DNA of 64,000 nt from Nonomuraea harbinensis (GTDB lineage: Bacteria > Actinomycetota > Actinomycetes > Streptosporangiales > Streptosporangiaceae), in NCBI RefSeq assembly GCF_019396385.1, contig NZ_JAHKRN010000004.1:186001-250000 (forward strand). The letters are read 5' to 3'. This document shows, one piece after another, positions 8,237 to 16,063 of the stretch. Position 1 is the stretch's first letter; every line of letters starts with the position of its first letter. The notes beneath the pieces are model-generated. The model ran no database searches, was not told where the DNA came from, and saw only the letters and a list, made by a program, of their open reading frames with translations. A program made the position numbers and the translations under genes.

Positions 8237-8331
8237 GGCGCGGGTCCTCCCGTTTGATGAGGGAGCGCGTGGCACACAGCGTAGCGATCGGGCCACGCGA
8301 TAGCACGGACCAGTACCGTTACCCTCGAACT
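8237..8331. promoter_or_regulatory. divergent promoter region
   Basis: A 95-bp intergenic region between the phosphotransferase fusion (minus) and the cytidylyltransferase gene (plus). On the plus strand TACCCT at 8320-8325 lies 6 nt before the ATG at 8332, as in leaderless actinobacterial promoters, and no Shine-Dalgarno is visible there. On the minus strand GGGAGG precedes the TTG at 8236. Confidence 0.4.
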
Positions 8332-9579
8332 ATGATTTCTCGGCTGCCCTCCATCGGCGTGGTGCTCGCGGGGGGCATCGGCCAGCGTGTCGGCCACAGT
8401 GAGCCGAAGCAGCTCATCAAGCTGGCCGGGCGGACGATCCTGGAGCACACGATCGAGCTGTTCGACGCCTCTCCCGACGTCGACGAGGTGGTCGTGCTGA
8501 TGACGCCGGGGTTCGTGGAGCCGGTGCGCGAGCTGGTGCGGCGGTGCGGTTTCGGCAAGGTGACCGCGATCGTCGAGGGCGGGGCGAGCCGGACCGAGAG
8601 CACCTGGCGGGCCCTTCAGGCGGTGGGGGAGCGGGAGTGCAACGTGCTCCTGCACGACGCCGTGCGGCCGCTGCTGGAGCCCCGGATCATCACCGACTGT
8701 GTCCGCGCCCTGGAGACGTACGAAGCCGTCGAGGTGGCGATCCCCAGCTCCGACACGGTGCTGGTGGCCGAGGACGACATCGTGCGCGAGGTGCTGGACC
8801 GGTCGCGGCTGCGGCGGGCGCAGACGCCCCAGGCGTTCCGGCTGTCGGTGATCCGCGAGGCGTACCGGCGGGCGATGGCCGATCCCGGCTTCGCCACCCG
8901 GCAGGCGACCGACGACTGCGGCGTGGTGCTGCGTTACCTGCCGGAGGTGCCGATCTACCTGGTGCCGGGGAGCGAGCGCAACATGAAGGTCACCCACCCG
9001 ATCGACCTGTCCATCGCCGACCAGCTGCTGCGCCTGGCCGCCGCCGGCACGCCCGCGCCCGCCCCGCCCGACTACCGGCGGGTCCTCTCCGGCCGCACGG
9101 TCGCGGTGTTCGGCGACGGCGCCGTCCTCGCCGCCCTGGCGTCCGGATACGGCGCGGTGGTGCGGTGCTTCCCCGCGGATCTGGCCCGTACGGAGGAGCA
9201 GGCGGCCAAGGCCCTGGCCGAGGCGGGCCCGGTGCACCACGTCATCCACCTCGCGGGGCCGCGCCCCGGTTCGCTCGCGGCGGCCGACGCGGAAGCCCTG
9301 GCCCTGGCCTGCCTCGGGGCGGCGAACGTCGCCAGGGCCGCGTACCCGCTCCTGCGCGAGACCGGCGGCACGCTCGTCCTCCAGGCAGGCGGCGGCGACG
9401 GCAGCGTCGCCGCCCCGGCCCGTGCGGCGACCGCCGAGCTGGCCCGAGCCCTGGCCGCCGAGTGGGCAGCCGACGACGTCCGCGTCAACGCGGTCCTCAC
9501 GACCGACCCCCACCGGACGGCGCGGACCTGCCTGGACGCGCTCGCCTCCGGCCTGACCGGACAGGTCATGGAAGGCTGA
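8332..9579 (+). CDS. IspD/TarI-like cytidylyltransferase fused to a degenerate SDR domain
   Basis: A 415-aa protein. Residues 1-235 form an IspD/TarI cytidylyltransferase: VVLAGGIGQRVGHSEPKQL, LLHDAVRPLL, RRAQTPQAF and ATDDCG. Residues about 245-415 resemble a short-chain dehydrogenase, the layout of Acs1/Bcs1 enzymes that make CDP-ribitol from ribulose-5-phosphate. Here the cofactor loop reads VFGDGAV instead of GxxxGxG, and the YxxxK position near AAPARAATAELARAL has Ala and Arg, so the reductase half looks dead. The AraM-like dehydrogenase nearby may supply the reduction instead (inference). It is divergent from the phosphotransferase genes. Confidence 0.85.
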   Translation: MISRLPSIGVVLAGGIGQRVGHSEPKQLIKLAGRTILEHTIELFDASPDVDEVVVLMTPGFVEPVRELVRRCGFGKVTAIVEGGASRTESTWRALQAVGERECNVLLHDAVRPLLEPRIITDCVRALETYEAVEVAIPSSDTVLVAEDDIVREVLDRSRLRRAQTPQAFRLSVIREAYRRAMADPGFATRQATDDCGVVLRYLPEVPIYLVPGSERNMKVTHPIDLSIADQLLRLAAAGTPAPAPPDYRRVLSGRTVAVFGDGAVLAALASGYGAVVRCFPADLARTEEQAAKALAEAGPVHHVIHLAGPRPGSLAAADAEALALACLGAANVARAAYPLLRETGGTLVLQAGGGDGSVAAPARAATAELARALAAEWAADDVRVNAVLTTDPHRTARTCLDALASGLTGQVMEG

Positions 9580-9588
9580 TCCCACGCT

Positions 9589-9613
9589 CACGCACCGTAC
9601 GGAACGGTGCGTG
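9589..9613. terminator. bidirectional hairpin between convergent genes
   Basis: A perfect 10-bp stem CACGCACCGT/ACGGTGCGTG with a 5-nt loop lies in the 37-bp gap between the convergent cytidylyltransferase and glycosyltransferase genes. There is no T-run, as is common in high-GC actinomycetes. Confidence 0.65.
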
Positions 9614-9616
9614 GCG

Positions 9617-10633
9617 TCAGCGGGGTGGGCGGGCCAGTTTTCGAGGGCTGGTGAGGAAGCCCCAGCCCCATGACATGTGCATGGTCGCGTACACCACAGG
9701 CAGCCGCAGCCTGGCCGACCAGGCCAGCCCGCTTCCGGTCAGCGCCGAACCCGCCACGATGGCCGCGGCGTATCCGCCCGGGACGATCAGCCCCAGGGGG
9801 AAGAACGGCGCGACCACCAGCCCGAGCAGGATGGCCAGCACGGCGGCCGGTGGCGCGAGGTAGCGCAGGTTGATCGTGCCCTCGTGGGTGCGGGCCACCA
9901 CCCTGCGCCATCTGCCGTAGTGGAAGTACTGCTTGGCGAGCGCCTTGACGTTGGGCCGGGGCCGGTAGGAGACCCGCATCCGCGGCTGGAACCACACCAG
10001 GCCGCCGGTCTGGCGGATGCGGTGGTTCATCTCCCAGTCCTGGGCGCGCTGGAAGTGCTCGTCGTAGCCGCCCACCCGGGCCAGCGCGGAGCGCCTGAAC
10101 ACGCCGAGGTAGACCGTGTCGGCGGGCCCGGCCGTGCCGCCGACGTGGAAGGCCGCCGCGCCCACGCCGATCTTGGAGGTCATCGCGCACGCGACAGCCT
10201 GCTCGAACGGGCTGACGCCCTCGGCCGCCATCACGCCGCCGACGTTGTCGGCTCCTGTCTCGTACAGGGTCTCGACCGCCACCCGCAGGTAGTCGGGCGG
10301 GAGCATGGCGTGGCCGTCGACCCTGGCGATGATGCCGTTGCGGGAGGCGGCGATGGCGGCGTTGAGCGCGTTGGGTGTGCGGCCCGTGGGGTTGGGCACG
10401 ACGGTCACCCGGCGGTCGGCGGCGGCGATGGCGTCGGCGACCTCTTGCGTGCGGTCGTGTGACGGACCGACGGCGAGGACGACCTCGATCTCACCCGGGT
10501 AGTGCTGGGCGAGCACCTGGTCGACGGCTTCGCGGAGATGGCGTTCCTCGTTGAGGACCGGCATGACGACGGAGATGGGGGGCCAGCCACGCGTCTCCGC
10601 TGGCGCGTGCGGCGAGTCGGGGAACTGCTTCAT
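9617..10633 (-). CDS. GT2-family glycosyltransferase, ExoA-like
   Basis: A 338-aa processive-type glycosyltransferase. The GT-A domain (residues about 18-230) has ISVVMPVLNEERHLREAV, IIARVDGHAMLPPDYL around the metal site and QDWEMNHRIRQTGG as the acceptor or base motif. Two or three C-terminal hydrophobic helices begin at about residue 260. The closest recognisable relatives are ExoA-type succinoglycan enzymes. It is divergent from the LCP ligase gene across an 81-bp promoter region, consistent with making a polymer that LCP attaches to the wall. The ATG at 10633 is the first in-frame start before the conserved fold. Confidence 0.8.
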   Translation of the reverse strand: MKQFPDSPHAPAETRGWPPISVVMPVLNEERHLREAVDQVLAQHYPGEIEVVLAVGPSHDRTQEVADAIAAADRRVTVVPNPTGRTPNALNAAIAASRNGIIARVDGHAMLPPDYLRVAVETLYETGADNVGGVMAAEGVSPFEQAVACAMTSKIGVGAAAFHVGGTAGPADTVYLGVFRRSALARVGGYDEHFQRAQDWEMNHRIRQTGGLVWFQPRMRVSYRPRPNVKALAKQYFHYGRWRRVVARTHEGTINLRYLAPPAAVLAILLGLVVAPFFPLGLIVPGGYAAAIVAGSALTGSGLAWSARLRLPVVYATMHMSWGWGFLTSPRKLARPPR

Positions 10634-10714
10634 GGCGGGGCTCACGCTACTGTACGACCACGGGAGGACGGCAATCGAGAGCGCAATCCTCCGGCGGCAC
10701 GGAGGGGGACGGTC
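10634..10714. promoter_or_regulatory. divergent promoter region, glycosyltransferase / LCP
   Basis: TACTGT at 10648-10653 on the plus strand and TACAGT at 10654-10649 on the minus strand almost coincide and could serve as opposing -10 elements. GGAGGGGG at 10701-10708 is the ribosome site of the LCP gene. Convincing -35 boxes are not visible. Confidence 0.35.
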
Positions 10715-12157
10715 ATGCGCGACCCAGGCGAGGAGGACGCCGGGGTGATCGTGGGCGGCGACGCCTACGGCGGCGTCAAGCTCGCCGGCGGGCGGCGCAG
10801 GCCGCGCAGGAGCGCCAGGGTGCGGCGGCGCAACGCGGTCCTCGCGGGCCTGCTGTCCACGGGCGTCCTGATCGGCACCGGCGTGGTGTGGGCGACGCCG
10901 CGCCAGATCGGCACGGTCGACGCGGGGGTCGAGGAGACCGCGCCGCGCGGGGCGGAGAACATCCTGCTGGTGGGCGTCGACAAGCGCGACGACCTCACCC
11001 GCAAGAAGCAGAACGAGCTCAAGCTCGGCCGCGAGTCGGGCCAGCGCACCGACACCATGATGGTGATCCACCTGTCGGAGGACCACAGCCGGATCACCGT
11101 GGTGAGCCTGCCGCGCGACACCTGGACGACGATCCCCGGCAAGGGCGATCACAAGATCAACTCGGCCTACCAGTTCGGCGGCCCGAAGCTCACCGTGCAG
11201 GCCGTGCAGCAGGCCACCGGCCTGAAGATCAACCGGTACATCGAGGTCAACGTGCTGGGCTTCATCGACGTGGTCGACTCGCTCGGCGGCGTCACCGTCT
11301 GCACGCCCGTGCCGATCAACGACCCGAAGACCGGTCTCAACCTCACCGCCGGCACCCACGAGCTGCAGGGCGCGCAGGCGCTGGGTTACGCCCGCACCCG
11401 CGCCACCGCCCGCTCCGACCTCGACCGGATCGACCGGCAGCAGCAGGTGATCTCGGCCCTGCTGAACCGGGCGCTGAGCGCGGACACGCTGGCCAACCCG
11501 GCCAAGCTGGCCTCGTTCGTCAACACCACGCTCGGCACGATCAAGGTCGACCCCGACGACGGGCTGCTCGGGCTGGCCACCCAGCTGCGGGACGTCAAGC
11601 TCGACAACGTGCAGTTCGCCGACGTGCCGCTGGAAGACGTCGACTTCCGCACCTCCACGGGCGAGTCGGCGGTGCTGTGGGACAAGCAGAAGGCGCGTGA
11701 GCTGTTCCGGGCCATCGAGGCCGACCAGGACCTGATCAAGCCCACCCCCAAGGCGAGCCCCTCGGCCAAGGCCTCGGCCGGGCCGGCGTCCGTCCCGCCG
11801 CAGGAGATCTCGGTCAAGGTGCTCAACGGCACGCTGATCACCGGGCTCGGCGCCCGGACGCGCACCGCGCTGGTCGCCTACGGCTTCCGGGTGCCCGAGG
11901 ACGCCGGCAACACCGCGCGCAAGGACCACAAGAAGACCGTGGTGCGCTACGGCCCCGGCCAGGAGGCCGCTGCCCGCACGGTCGCCGCCGCCATCCCCGG
12001 GTCCGACCTGCGGAAGGCGGATGTCAAGGAGATCGAGGTCGTCATCGGCGCCGACCAGCCGAAGGTGGCCAAGCCCAAGGCCTCGACGACGCCGTCGGCG
12101 CGGCCGAGCGCTTCCCCATCTGCGGAAACGGCAACGCAGAACATCTGCAAGAAATAG
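10715..12157 (+). CDS. LytR-CpsA-Psr (LCP) family protein with LytR_C domain
   Basis: A 480-aa membrane-anchored phosphotransferase expected to link undecaprenyl-diphosphate-bound polymers to peptidoglycan. A basic N-terminus (RRRPRRSARVRRR) is followed by a single membrane segment at about 42-60. The extracytoplasmic LCP domain runs from about 78 to 270 with the catalytic-site Arg/Asp patterns TDTMMVIHL, VVSLPRDTW and LGYARTRATARSDLDRIDRQQQV. A LytR_C domain (about 365-450, EISVKVLNGTLITGLG) and a Pro/Ser/Ala/Lys-rich tail follow. The start is set by GGAGGGGG 6 nt upstream. Confidence 0.92.
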   Translation: MRDPGEEDAGVIVGGDAYGGVKLAGGRRRPRRSARVRRRNAVLAGLLSTGVLIGTGVVWATPRQIGTVDAGVEETAPRGAENILLVGVDKRDDLTRKKQNELKLGRESGQRTDTMMVIHLSEDHSRITVVSLPRDTWTTIPGKGDHKINSAYQFGGPKLTVQAVQQATGLKINRYIEVNVLGFIDVVDSLGGVTVCTPVPINDPKTGLNLTAGTHELQGAQALGYARTRATARSDLDRIDRQQQVISALLNRALSADTLANPAKLASFVNTTLGTIKVDPDDGLLGLATQLRDVKLDNVQFADVPLEDVDFRTSTGESAVLWDKQKARELFRAIEADQDLIKPTPKASPSAKASAGPASVPPQEISVKVLNGTLITGLGARTRTALVAYGFRVPEDAGNTARKDHKKTVVRYGPGQEAAARTVAAAIPGSDLRKADVKEIEVVIGADQPKVAKPKASTTPSARPSASPSAETATQNICKK

Positions 12158-12190
12158 GTTAACAGTCAGCCAAGAGGGCACCCTTTCCCC

Positions 12191-12538
12191 ATGATTGTCA
12201 GGTCTTGGCAGGAGGAACTCTGCACGGTCCTGCGCGTCTCGGGGGAGCTCGACGTGGCGGGCGCTCCCCGGCTCCGCGCCGAGCTGGAGCCGGTCCTGTC
12301 CTCCCCCGGCCCGCTCATGCTCGTGATGGATCTGAGCGAGGTGCCGTTCTGCGACTCGGTGGGGCTGGGCGTGCTGGTCTCGACGCACAACCACGCGCGG
12401 CGCACCGGCGGCAGGCTGATCCTGGTCCTCCAGGGGGGCATGATCAGCCACCTGCTGACGATCACCAACCTCGACCGCCACTTCGAGACGAGCCCCTCGC
12501 TCACGGACGCCCAGGCGGCGCTCGCCGCCGCGGCGTAG
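12191..12538 (+). CDS. STAS-domain anti-sigma factor antagonist
   Basis: A 115-aa single-domain STAS protein of the SpoIIAA/RsbV type. The conserved phosphorylation loop is FCDSVGLGVLVS with Ser56 as predicted phospho-acceptor. Such proteins bind a partner anti-sigma kinase when unphosphorylated and so release a sigma factor. No kinase or sigma-B-like gene is adjacent, so it is an orphan here. Spacing to the upstream LCP gene is 33 nt and no strong ribosome site is visible. Confidence 0.85.
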   Translation: MIVRSWQEELCTVLRVSGELDVAGAPRLRAELEPVLSSPGPLMLVMDLSEVPFCDSVGLGVLVSTHNHARRTGGRLILVLQGGMISHLLTITNLDRHFETSPSLTDAQAALAAAA

Positions 12539-12600
12539 CCCCGCCCCGGGATGCGAGACGATGTCATCGTCCCTGCGGTTCTCCTGTGGAGGCATTGGCG

Positions 12601-13446
12601 TTGTTCGAGGAGTTCCCCGAGCCCGCGCGGTCCCAGCTCGTGGCCGCCCACGACGAGGGCAGGACCCGGCCGGAGTGGTGTTTCGCTGACGGGCCCGTCC
12701 GGCTGGCGTTCTGGGCGCCCTTCGCCGGCGCGGAGCCGATGATCGTCTGGCAGTTCACGGCCGGCCCCGACCCGGCCGCCGCCTCGCGCCTGCTGCGCCG
12801 CGCCCTCGCCGCCGCCGGCGTGCAGAAGGTCATCCATGACATCTCGCTGCCGTCCGGCCTGTCGCCGCTCATCGACCGTGCGGTCGAGCACGAGTCGCTG
12901 ACCGGCGCCGGGTTCGCGCTGGAGGTCGAGCGGCTGCTGCTCGAATGGCGGCCAGGCGGCGACCTGCCCGCCGACCCCGGCCGGCTGACCTACCGCCCGG
13001 CCAGGGAGCTCGACCCGGCCGCGGTGCTCGACCTGCTGGTGCGCATCTCGTACGGGTCGCTCGACCACGACACGCGGGTGGAGCTGGCGACGGCGGGGGC
13101 CGAGCACGAGGCGCGCTGGATGTACGACGACCTGATGAACCGCAAGGGCAAGCCCGGCTGGTTCGTGATCGGCTGTCTGGACGGCGAGCCGGTCGGCCTG
13201 GTCGCGCCCGACGACCACTCGATCGCCTACATCGGGGTGGTGCCGGAGCACCGCGGCCACGGCTACGTCGACGACCTGCTGGCCCACGGCACCCGCACGC
13301 TCGCCGAGGCCGGGGTCCAGCGCGTCGTGGCCGCCACCGACGTGGCCAACGCCCCGACCGCGGCGGCGTTCCTGCGGGCCGGATACTCCGAGGCCGGCCG
13401 CCTCCACCGCTACTACTGGCGACTCCGTGATGGGATGTCCTCGTGA
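12601..13446 (+). CDS. GNAT-family N-acetyltransferase
   Basis: A 281-aa protein. An N-terminal domain of unknown function (1-130) is followed by a C-terminal GNAT acetyltransferase domain (about 132-278) with the acetyl-CoA loop AYIGVVPEHRGHGYVDDLLAHGT and ATDVANAPTAAAFLRAGY. I chose TTG 12601 because GGAGG (12588-12592) lies 8 nt upstream; GTG 12586 overlaps that site. Its stop overlaps the GTG of the next gene (GTGA), so it is translationally coupled to the LLM oxidoreductase. The substrate is unknown. Confidence 0.8.
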   Translation: MFEEFPEPARSQLVAAHDEGRTRPEWCFADGPVRLAFWAPFAGAEPMIVWQFTAGPDPAAASRLLRRALAAAGVQKVIHDISLPSGLSPLIDRAVEHESLTGAGFALEVERLLLEWRPGGDLPADPGRLTYRPARELDPAAVLDLLVRISYGSLDHDTRVELATAGAEHEARWMYDDLMNRKGKPGWFVIGCLDGEPVGLVAPDDHSIAYIGVVPEHRGHGYVDDLLAHGTRTLAEAGVQRVVAATDVANAPTAAAFLRAGYSEAGRLHRYYWRLRDGMSS

Positions 13447-14276
13447 GACTTGGTGTGATCTTCGACCGGGATCTGCCGCCGGAGCGGCTCGTGCCGGTGG
13501 CGCGGGCGCTCGACGCCCTGGACCGGGTGGACGACCTGTGGGTGGTCGAGGACCTGGGCTGGACCGGCGGCGTCTCCTCCGCCGCCACCGCCCTGGCCGT
13601 CACCTCCCGGCTGCGCGTCGGCATCGGCATCGCCCCGGCCCCGCTGCGCAACCCGATGCTGCTGGCCATGGAGCTGGCCAACCTGGCCCGGCTGCACCCC
13701 GGCAGGCTGGCCGCCGGGATCGGCCACGGGGTGCCGGCGTGGATGGCCCAGGCGGGGGCCGCGCCGCCGTCGCCGCTGGCCCTCCTGGAGGAGACGATCA
13801 CCTCCGTACGGGCGCTGCTGAGGGGCGAGACGGTCACCATGGCGGGCCGGTCGGTCCAGCTGGACGGGCTGTCGCTGGTGCACCCGCCGCGCGAGGTCCC
13901 GCCGGTGCTGGCGGGCGTCAAGGGTCCCCGCTCGCTGGCCCTGTCCGGGCGGGTGGCGCAGGGCACGATCCTGCCCGAGGGCCTCGGTCCCGACCAGGTC
14001 AGGCAGGCGCTCGGCCAGATCTCCCCCGCCGGTGACCACGAGCTGGCCGCCTTCACCTACCTGCACGTCGGGCCGGGCTTCCCCGGCCACGTGGCCGAAG
14101 GCCAGGCCGAGTTCCTGGGCGTGGCGCCGGAGGAGGTGGCGAGCGCCGTCGGCACCGCCGAGGAGGCCGCGGCGCACGTCAGGGCCCTGTGGTCGGCGGG
14201 CGCCGGCACGGTGCTGGTCCGCCCGGTGGCCGCCGACCCGGTCCCCCACGTGGAGGCCCTTCTCACCGCGCTCTGA
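13443..14276 (+). CDS. LLM-class flavin-dependent oxidoreductase
   Basis: A 277-aa luciferase-like monooxygenase/F420-type TIM barrel. It begins RLGVIFDRDLPPERL and contains LRVGIGIAPAPLRNPMLLAMELANLARLHPGRLAAGIGHG, a typical flavin- or F420-binding segment of the family (here about residues 58-97). It probably uses FMNH2 or F420H2; the cofactor cannot be settled from sequence. It is coupled by a 4-nt overlap to the acetyltransferase upstream, suggesting that the two act on the same small molecule. Confidence 0.85.
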   Translation: MRLGVIFDRDLPPERLVPVARALDALDRVDDLWVVEDLGWTGGVSSAATALAVTSRLRVGIGIAPAPLRNPMLLAMELANLARLHPGRLAAGIGHGVPAWMAQAGAAPPSPLALLEETITSVRALLRGETVTMAGRSVQLDGLSLVHPPREVPPVLAGVKGPRSLALSGRVAQGTILPEGLGPDQVRQALGQISPAGDHELAAFTYLHVGPGFPGHVAEGQAEFLGVAPEEVASAVGTAEEAAAHVRALWSAGAGTVLVRPVAADPVPHVEALLTAL

Positions 14277-14363
14277 CCCGTACCGGGATCTGGCCGAAAG
14301 GCGGACGGCGATCGGCCGGAAGGCTGATCCGCGCCCACCGGCGCCCCGGCCACGATCGGAAGC

Positions 14364-15098
14364 ATGAAGCGGACCTTGACAGTGGCAGCGGTGATCGCCG
14401 GGATGGCCGGGCTCGCCGGTTGCGGCGCGACCTTCGACGACACCGAGACGCACTCCGCGCGGGCGTTCGCCCATTCAGGGGCGACGCTGGTCGTCAAGTC
14501 CTCCGTGGGCGGCCTGCGCTTCCTGCCGGGCACGGCCGGCGAGGTCCGGGTCGACCGGTGGCTGGAGGGGAAGGCGGCCAGCGACGGCAACGCCTCCTGG
14601 TCGTTCCGAGGGGGCGTGCTCCGGCTGAGCGCCGACTGCACCATGGTGTTCGGCACCTGCGGCGCCCGCTACCACGTACGGGTGCCGCCGGGGACGAGGC
14701 TCGTGGTCGACGGCTCCGACGACGGCGTCATCCTGAAGAACCTCGACCAGGATGCGGACGTCTCGACCCGCGGTCCCATCACGGCCGAGGGGACGTCGGG
14801 CAGGCTGCGCCTCCTGGGCGGCGAGGAGCCGATCAAGGGCTCGGGCCTCAGGTCGGCCGACGTGCGGGCCCGGACGGTGAGCGGCTCGATCGCGCTGGCC
14901 TTCGCCGTCGCGCCCGTCAGGCTGGACGCCCGGTCGCGAGAGGGCGGGGTGACGGTGGCGGTGCCGCGCGAGAAGTACGCGATCACCGCCGAGTCCGCCG
15001 AGGGGTCCGAACGCTCCGAGCTGAAGAGCGCCAGGAGCGATCGGACGATCGTCGCCAGAAGCGAATCCGGAAATATCCGGATCAAGGGGGTTGGTTGA
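14364..15098 (+). CDS. DUF4097-like lipoprotein
   Basis: A 244-aa exported lipoprotein. The signal peptide MKRTLTVAAVIAGMAGLAGC has a lipobox LAGC with Cys20. The mature part is built of short repeating beta strands (SSVGGLRFLPGTAGEVRVDRW, VDGSDDGVILKNL, VSGSIALAF, SEGSERSELKSARSDRT), the pattern of DUF4097 beta-solenoid proteins. Function is unknown. It is convergent with a small acidic lipoprotein, with which it shares a stop-codon hairpin. Confidence 0.75.
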   Translation: MKRTLTVAAVIAGMAGLAGCGATFDDTETHSARAFAHSGATLVVKSSVGGLRFLPGTAGEVRVDRWLEGKAASDGNASWSFRGGVLRLSADCTMVFGTCGARYHVRVPPGTRLVVDGSDDGVILKNLDQDADVSTRGPITAEGTSGRLRLLGGEEPIKGSGLRSADVRARTVSGSIALAFAVAPVRLDARSREGGVTVAVPREKYAITAESAEGSERSELKSARSDRTIVARSESGNIRIKGVG

Positions 15099-15129
15099 CC
15101 CGGCGGCCGTGCTCCCGGCTCCCGGGTCA
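15096..15129. terminator. hairpin whose arms contain both stop codons
   Basis: TGACCCGG (15096-15103) pairs perfectly with CCGGGTCA (15122-15129) around an 18-nt loop that can itself pair. The left arm contains the TGA of the plus-strand lipoprotein and the right arm contains the TGA of the minus-strand lipoprotein. Confidence 0.5.
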
Positions 15130-15312
15130 GTCGCCGTCCTGGTCGTTGTCGTCCTGGCCGTCGTCCTGGTCGTCGTTCTGCTGGTTGGTGTTGACGACAT
15201 CCGGGTCGTCGTCGCCGTCGTCGCCACCGCCTCCGCAGGCGCCGGTCAACCCGAGCACGGCCACCATCGCGGCGGCCGCGAGCATCGACCTGTGACTCCT
15301 CCGACGCAGCAT
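15127..15312 (-). CDS. small acidic lipoprotein
   Basis: A 61-aa predicted lipoprotein: basic start MLRRRSHRSM, hydrophobic core AAAAMVAVLGL, a loose lipobox LTGAC, then GGGG and a strongly acidic Asp/Asn/Gln tail with repeats of DDxD type. GGGAG sits 6 nt before the ATG at 15312, whereas the ATG at 15318 touches it, so the inner start is preferred. The tail could bind divalent cations; function is unknown. Confidence 0.65.
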   Translation of the reverse strand: MLRRRSHRSMLAAAAMVAVLGLTGACGGGGDDGDDDPDVVNTNQQNDDQDDGQDDNDQDGD

Positions 15313-15400
15313 GCGCATCTCCCTTGATCAGTGTCTTTACCGTCGTTTCCTCCTTATCCACCATCAGCCCGGTTTAACAGGAGGAAGACCTGATTAGGTA

Positions 15401-15422
15401 AACGACCGGTCGTTCATATAGT
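15401..15422. promoter_or_regulatory. TetR operator and -10 element
   Basis: AACGACCGGTCGTT at 15401-15414 is a perfect 14-bp palindrome, followed at once by TATAGT (15417-15422), a good -10 whose predicted start falls close to the ATG at 15431. No Shine-Dalgarno is seen, so the transcript may be leaderless. The position fits self-repression by the TetR protein that follows. Confidence 0.6.
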
Positions 15423-15430
15423 CTGCCGGT

Positions 15431-16063
15431 ATGACACACGACGGCCGCCGGCTGCGCGGCCAGCGGAGCCGGGAGGCGATCCTCGATCAGGCCGTGAGCC
15501 TGGCCTCCGTGGAGGGCCTCGACGGGCTCTCGCTCGGCCGGCTGGCCACCACGCTCGGCATCAGCAAGTCGGGCTTCTTCGCCCACTGGCGCGACAAGGA
15601 GCAGCTCCAGCTCGACGCCGTCGACTGGGCGGCCCGCCAGTGGACCGAGCAGATCATCTCTCCCGCGCTGCGCGCGCCGGCGGGCGTCCGGAGGCTGTTC
15701 GCGCTGCACGAGCTGCGGCTGCGCTTCTACGCCGACCGGGTGCTGCCCGGCGGGTGCTTCTTCCTGGCGGCGCAGACCGAGTTCGACGACCGGCCGGGAG
15801 AGGTGCGCGAACGCGTCTCCCGGGCGCTGCGCGACTGGCTGGCGTTCATCCGGAGGCTCGTCGCCGAAGCGATCTCGCTGGGCGAGCTCCGGCCCGACGT
15901 CGATCCCGGGCAACTCGCGTACGAGATCGAGGCCCTCGGCGAGCTGGCCGTCACCCACACCCGCCTGCTCGACGACCACCGGGCCGTCGAGCACGCCCGC
16001 CGCGCCGTCCTGCAGAGGCTGCGCGCCCTCTGCCCCGACCCCGCACTGCTACCGGAGGATTGA
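15431..16063 (+). CDS. TetR/AcrR-family transcriptional regulator
   Basis: A 210-aa repressor with the N-terminal HTH (about 14-60, LSLGRLATTLGISKSGFFAHWRDKEQL) and a ligand domain containing PGGCFFLAAQTEFDDRPG, typical of the TetR_C_6-like group. It is the first gene of a two-gene unit: the TGA at 16061-16063 is immediately followed by the ATG of the thioesterase. A perfect palindrome overlaps its promoter, so the pair is probably autoregulated and may sense an acyl-CoA or aromatic compound (inference from the partner gene). Confidence 0.88.
   Translation: MTHDGRRLRGQRSREAILDQAVSLASVEGLDGLSLGRLATTLGISKSGFFAHWRDKEQLQLDAVDWAARQWTEQIISPALRAPAGVRRLFALHELRLRFYADRVLPGGCFFLAAQTEFDDRPGEVRERVSRALRDWLAFIRRLVAEAISLGELRPDVDPGQLAYEIEALGELAVTHTRLLDDHRAVEHARRAVLQRLRALCPDPALLPED

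Noticed and set aside
10634..12595. Very long minus-strand open frame running through the LCP gene into the glycosyltransferase
   Set aside because: Upstream of the ATG at 10633 it is antisense to the LCP and STAS genes and rich in Arg/His/Asp repeats with no family pattern; only the glycosyltransferase part is coding.
15091..15327. Plus-strand open frame with a long Val/Leu run that looks like a membrane protein
   Set aside because: It is the complement of the Asp/Asn-rich tail codons of the small acidic lipoprotein; the hydrophobicity is an artefact of antisense GAC/GTC.
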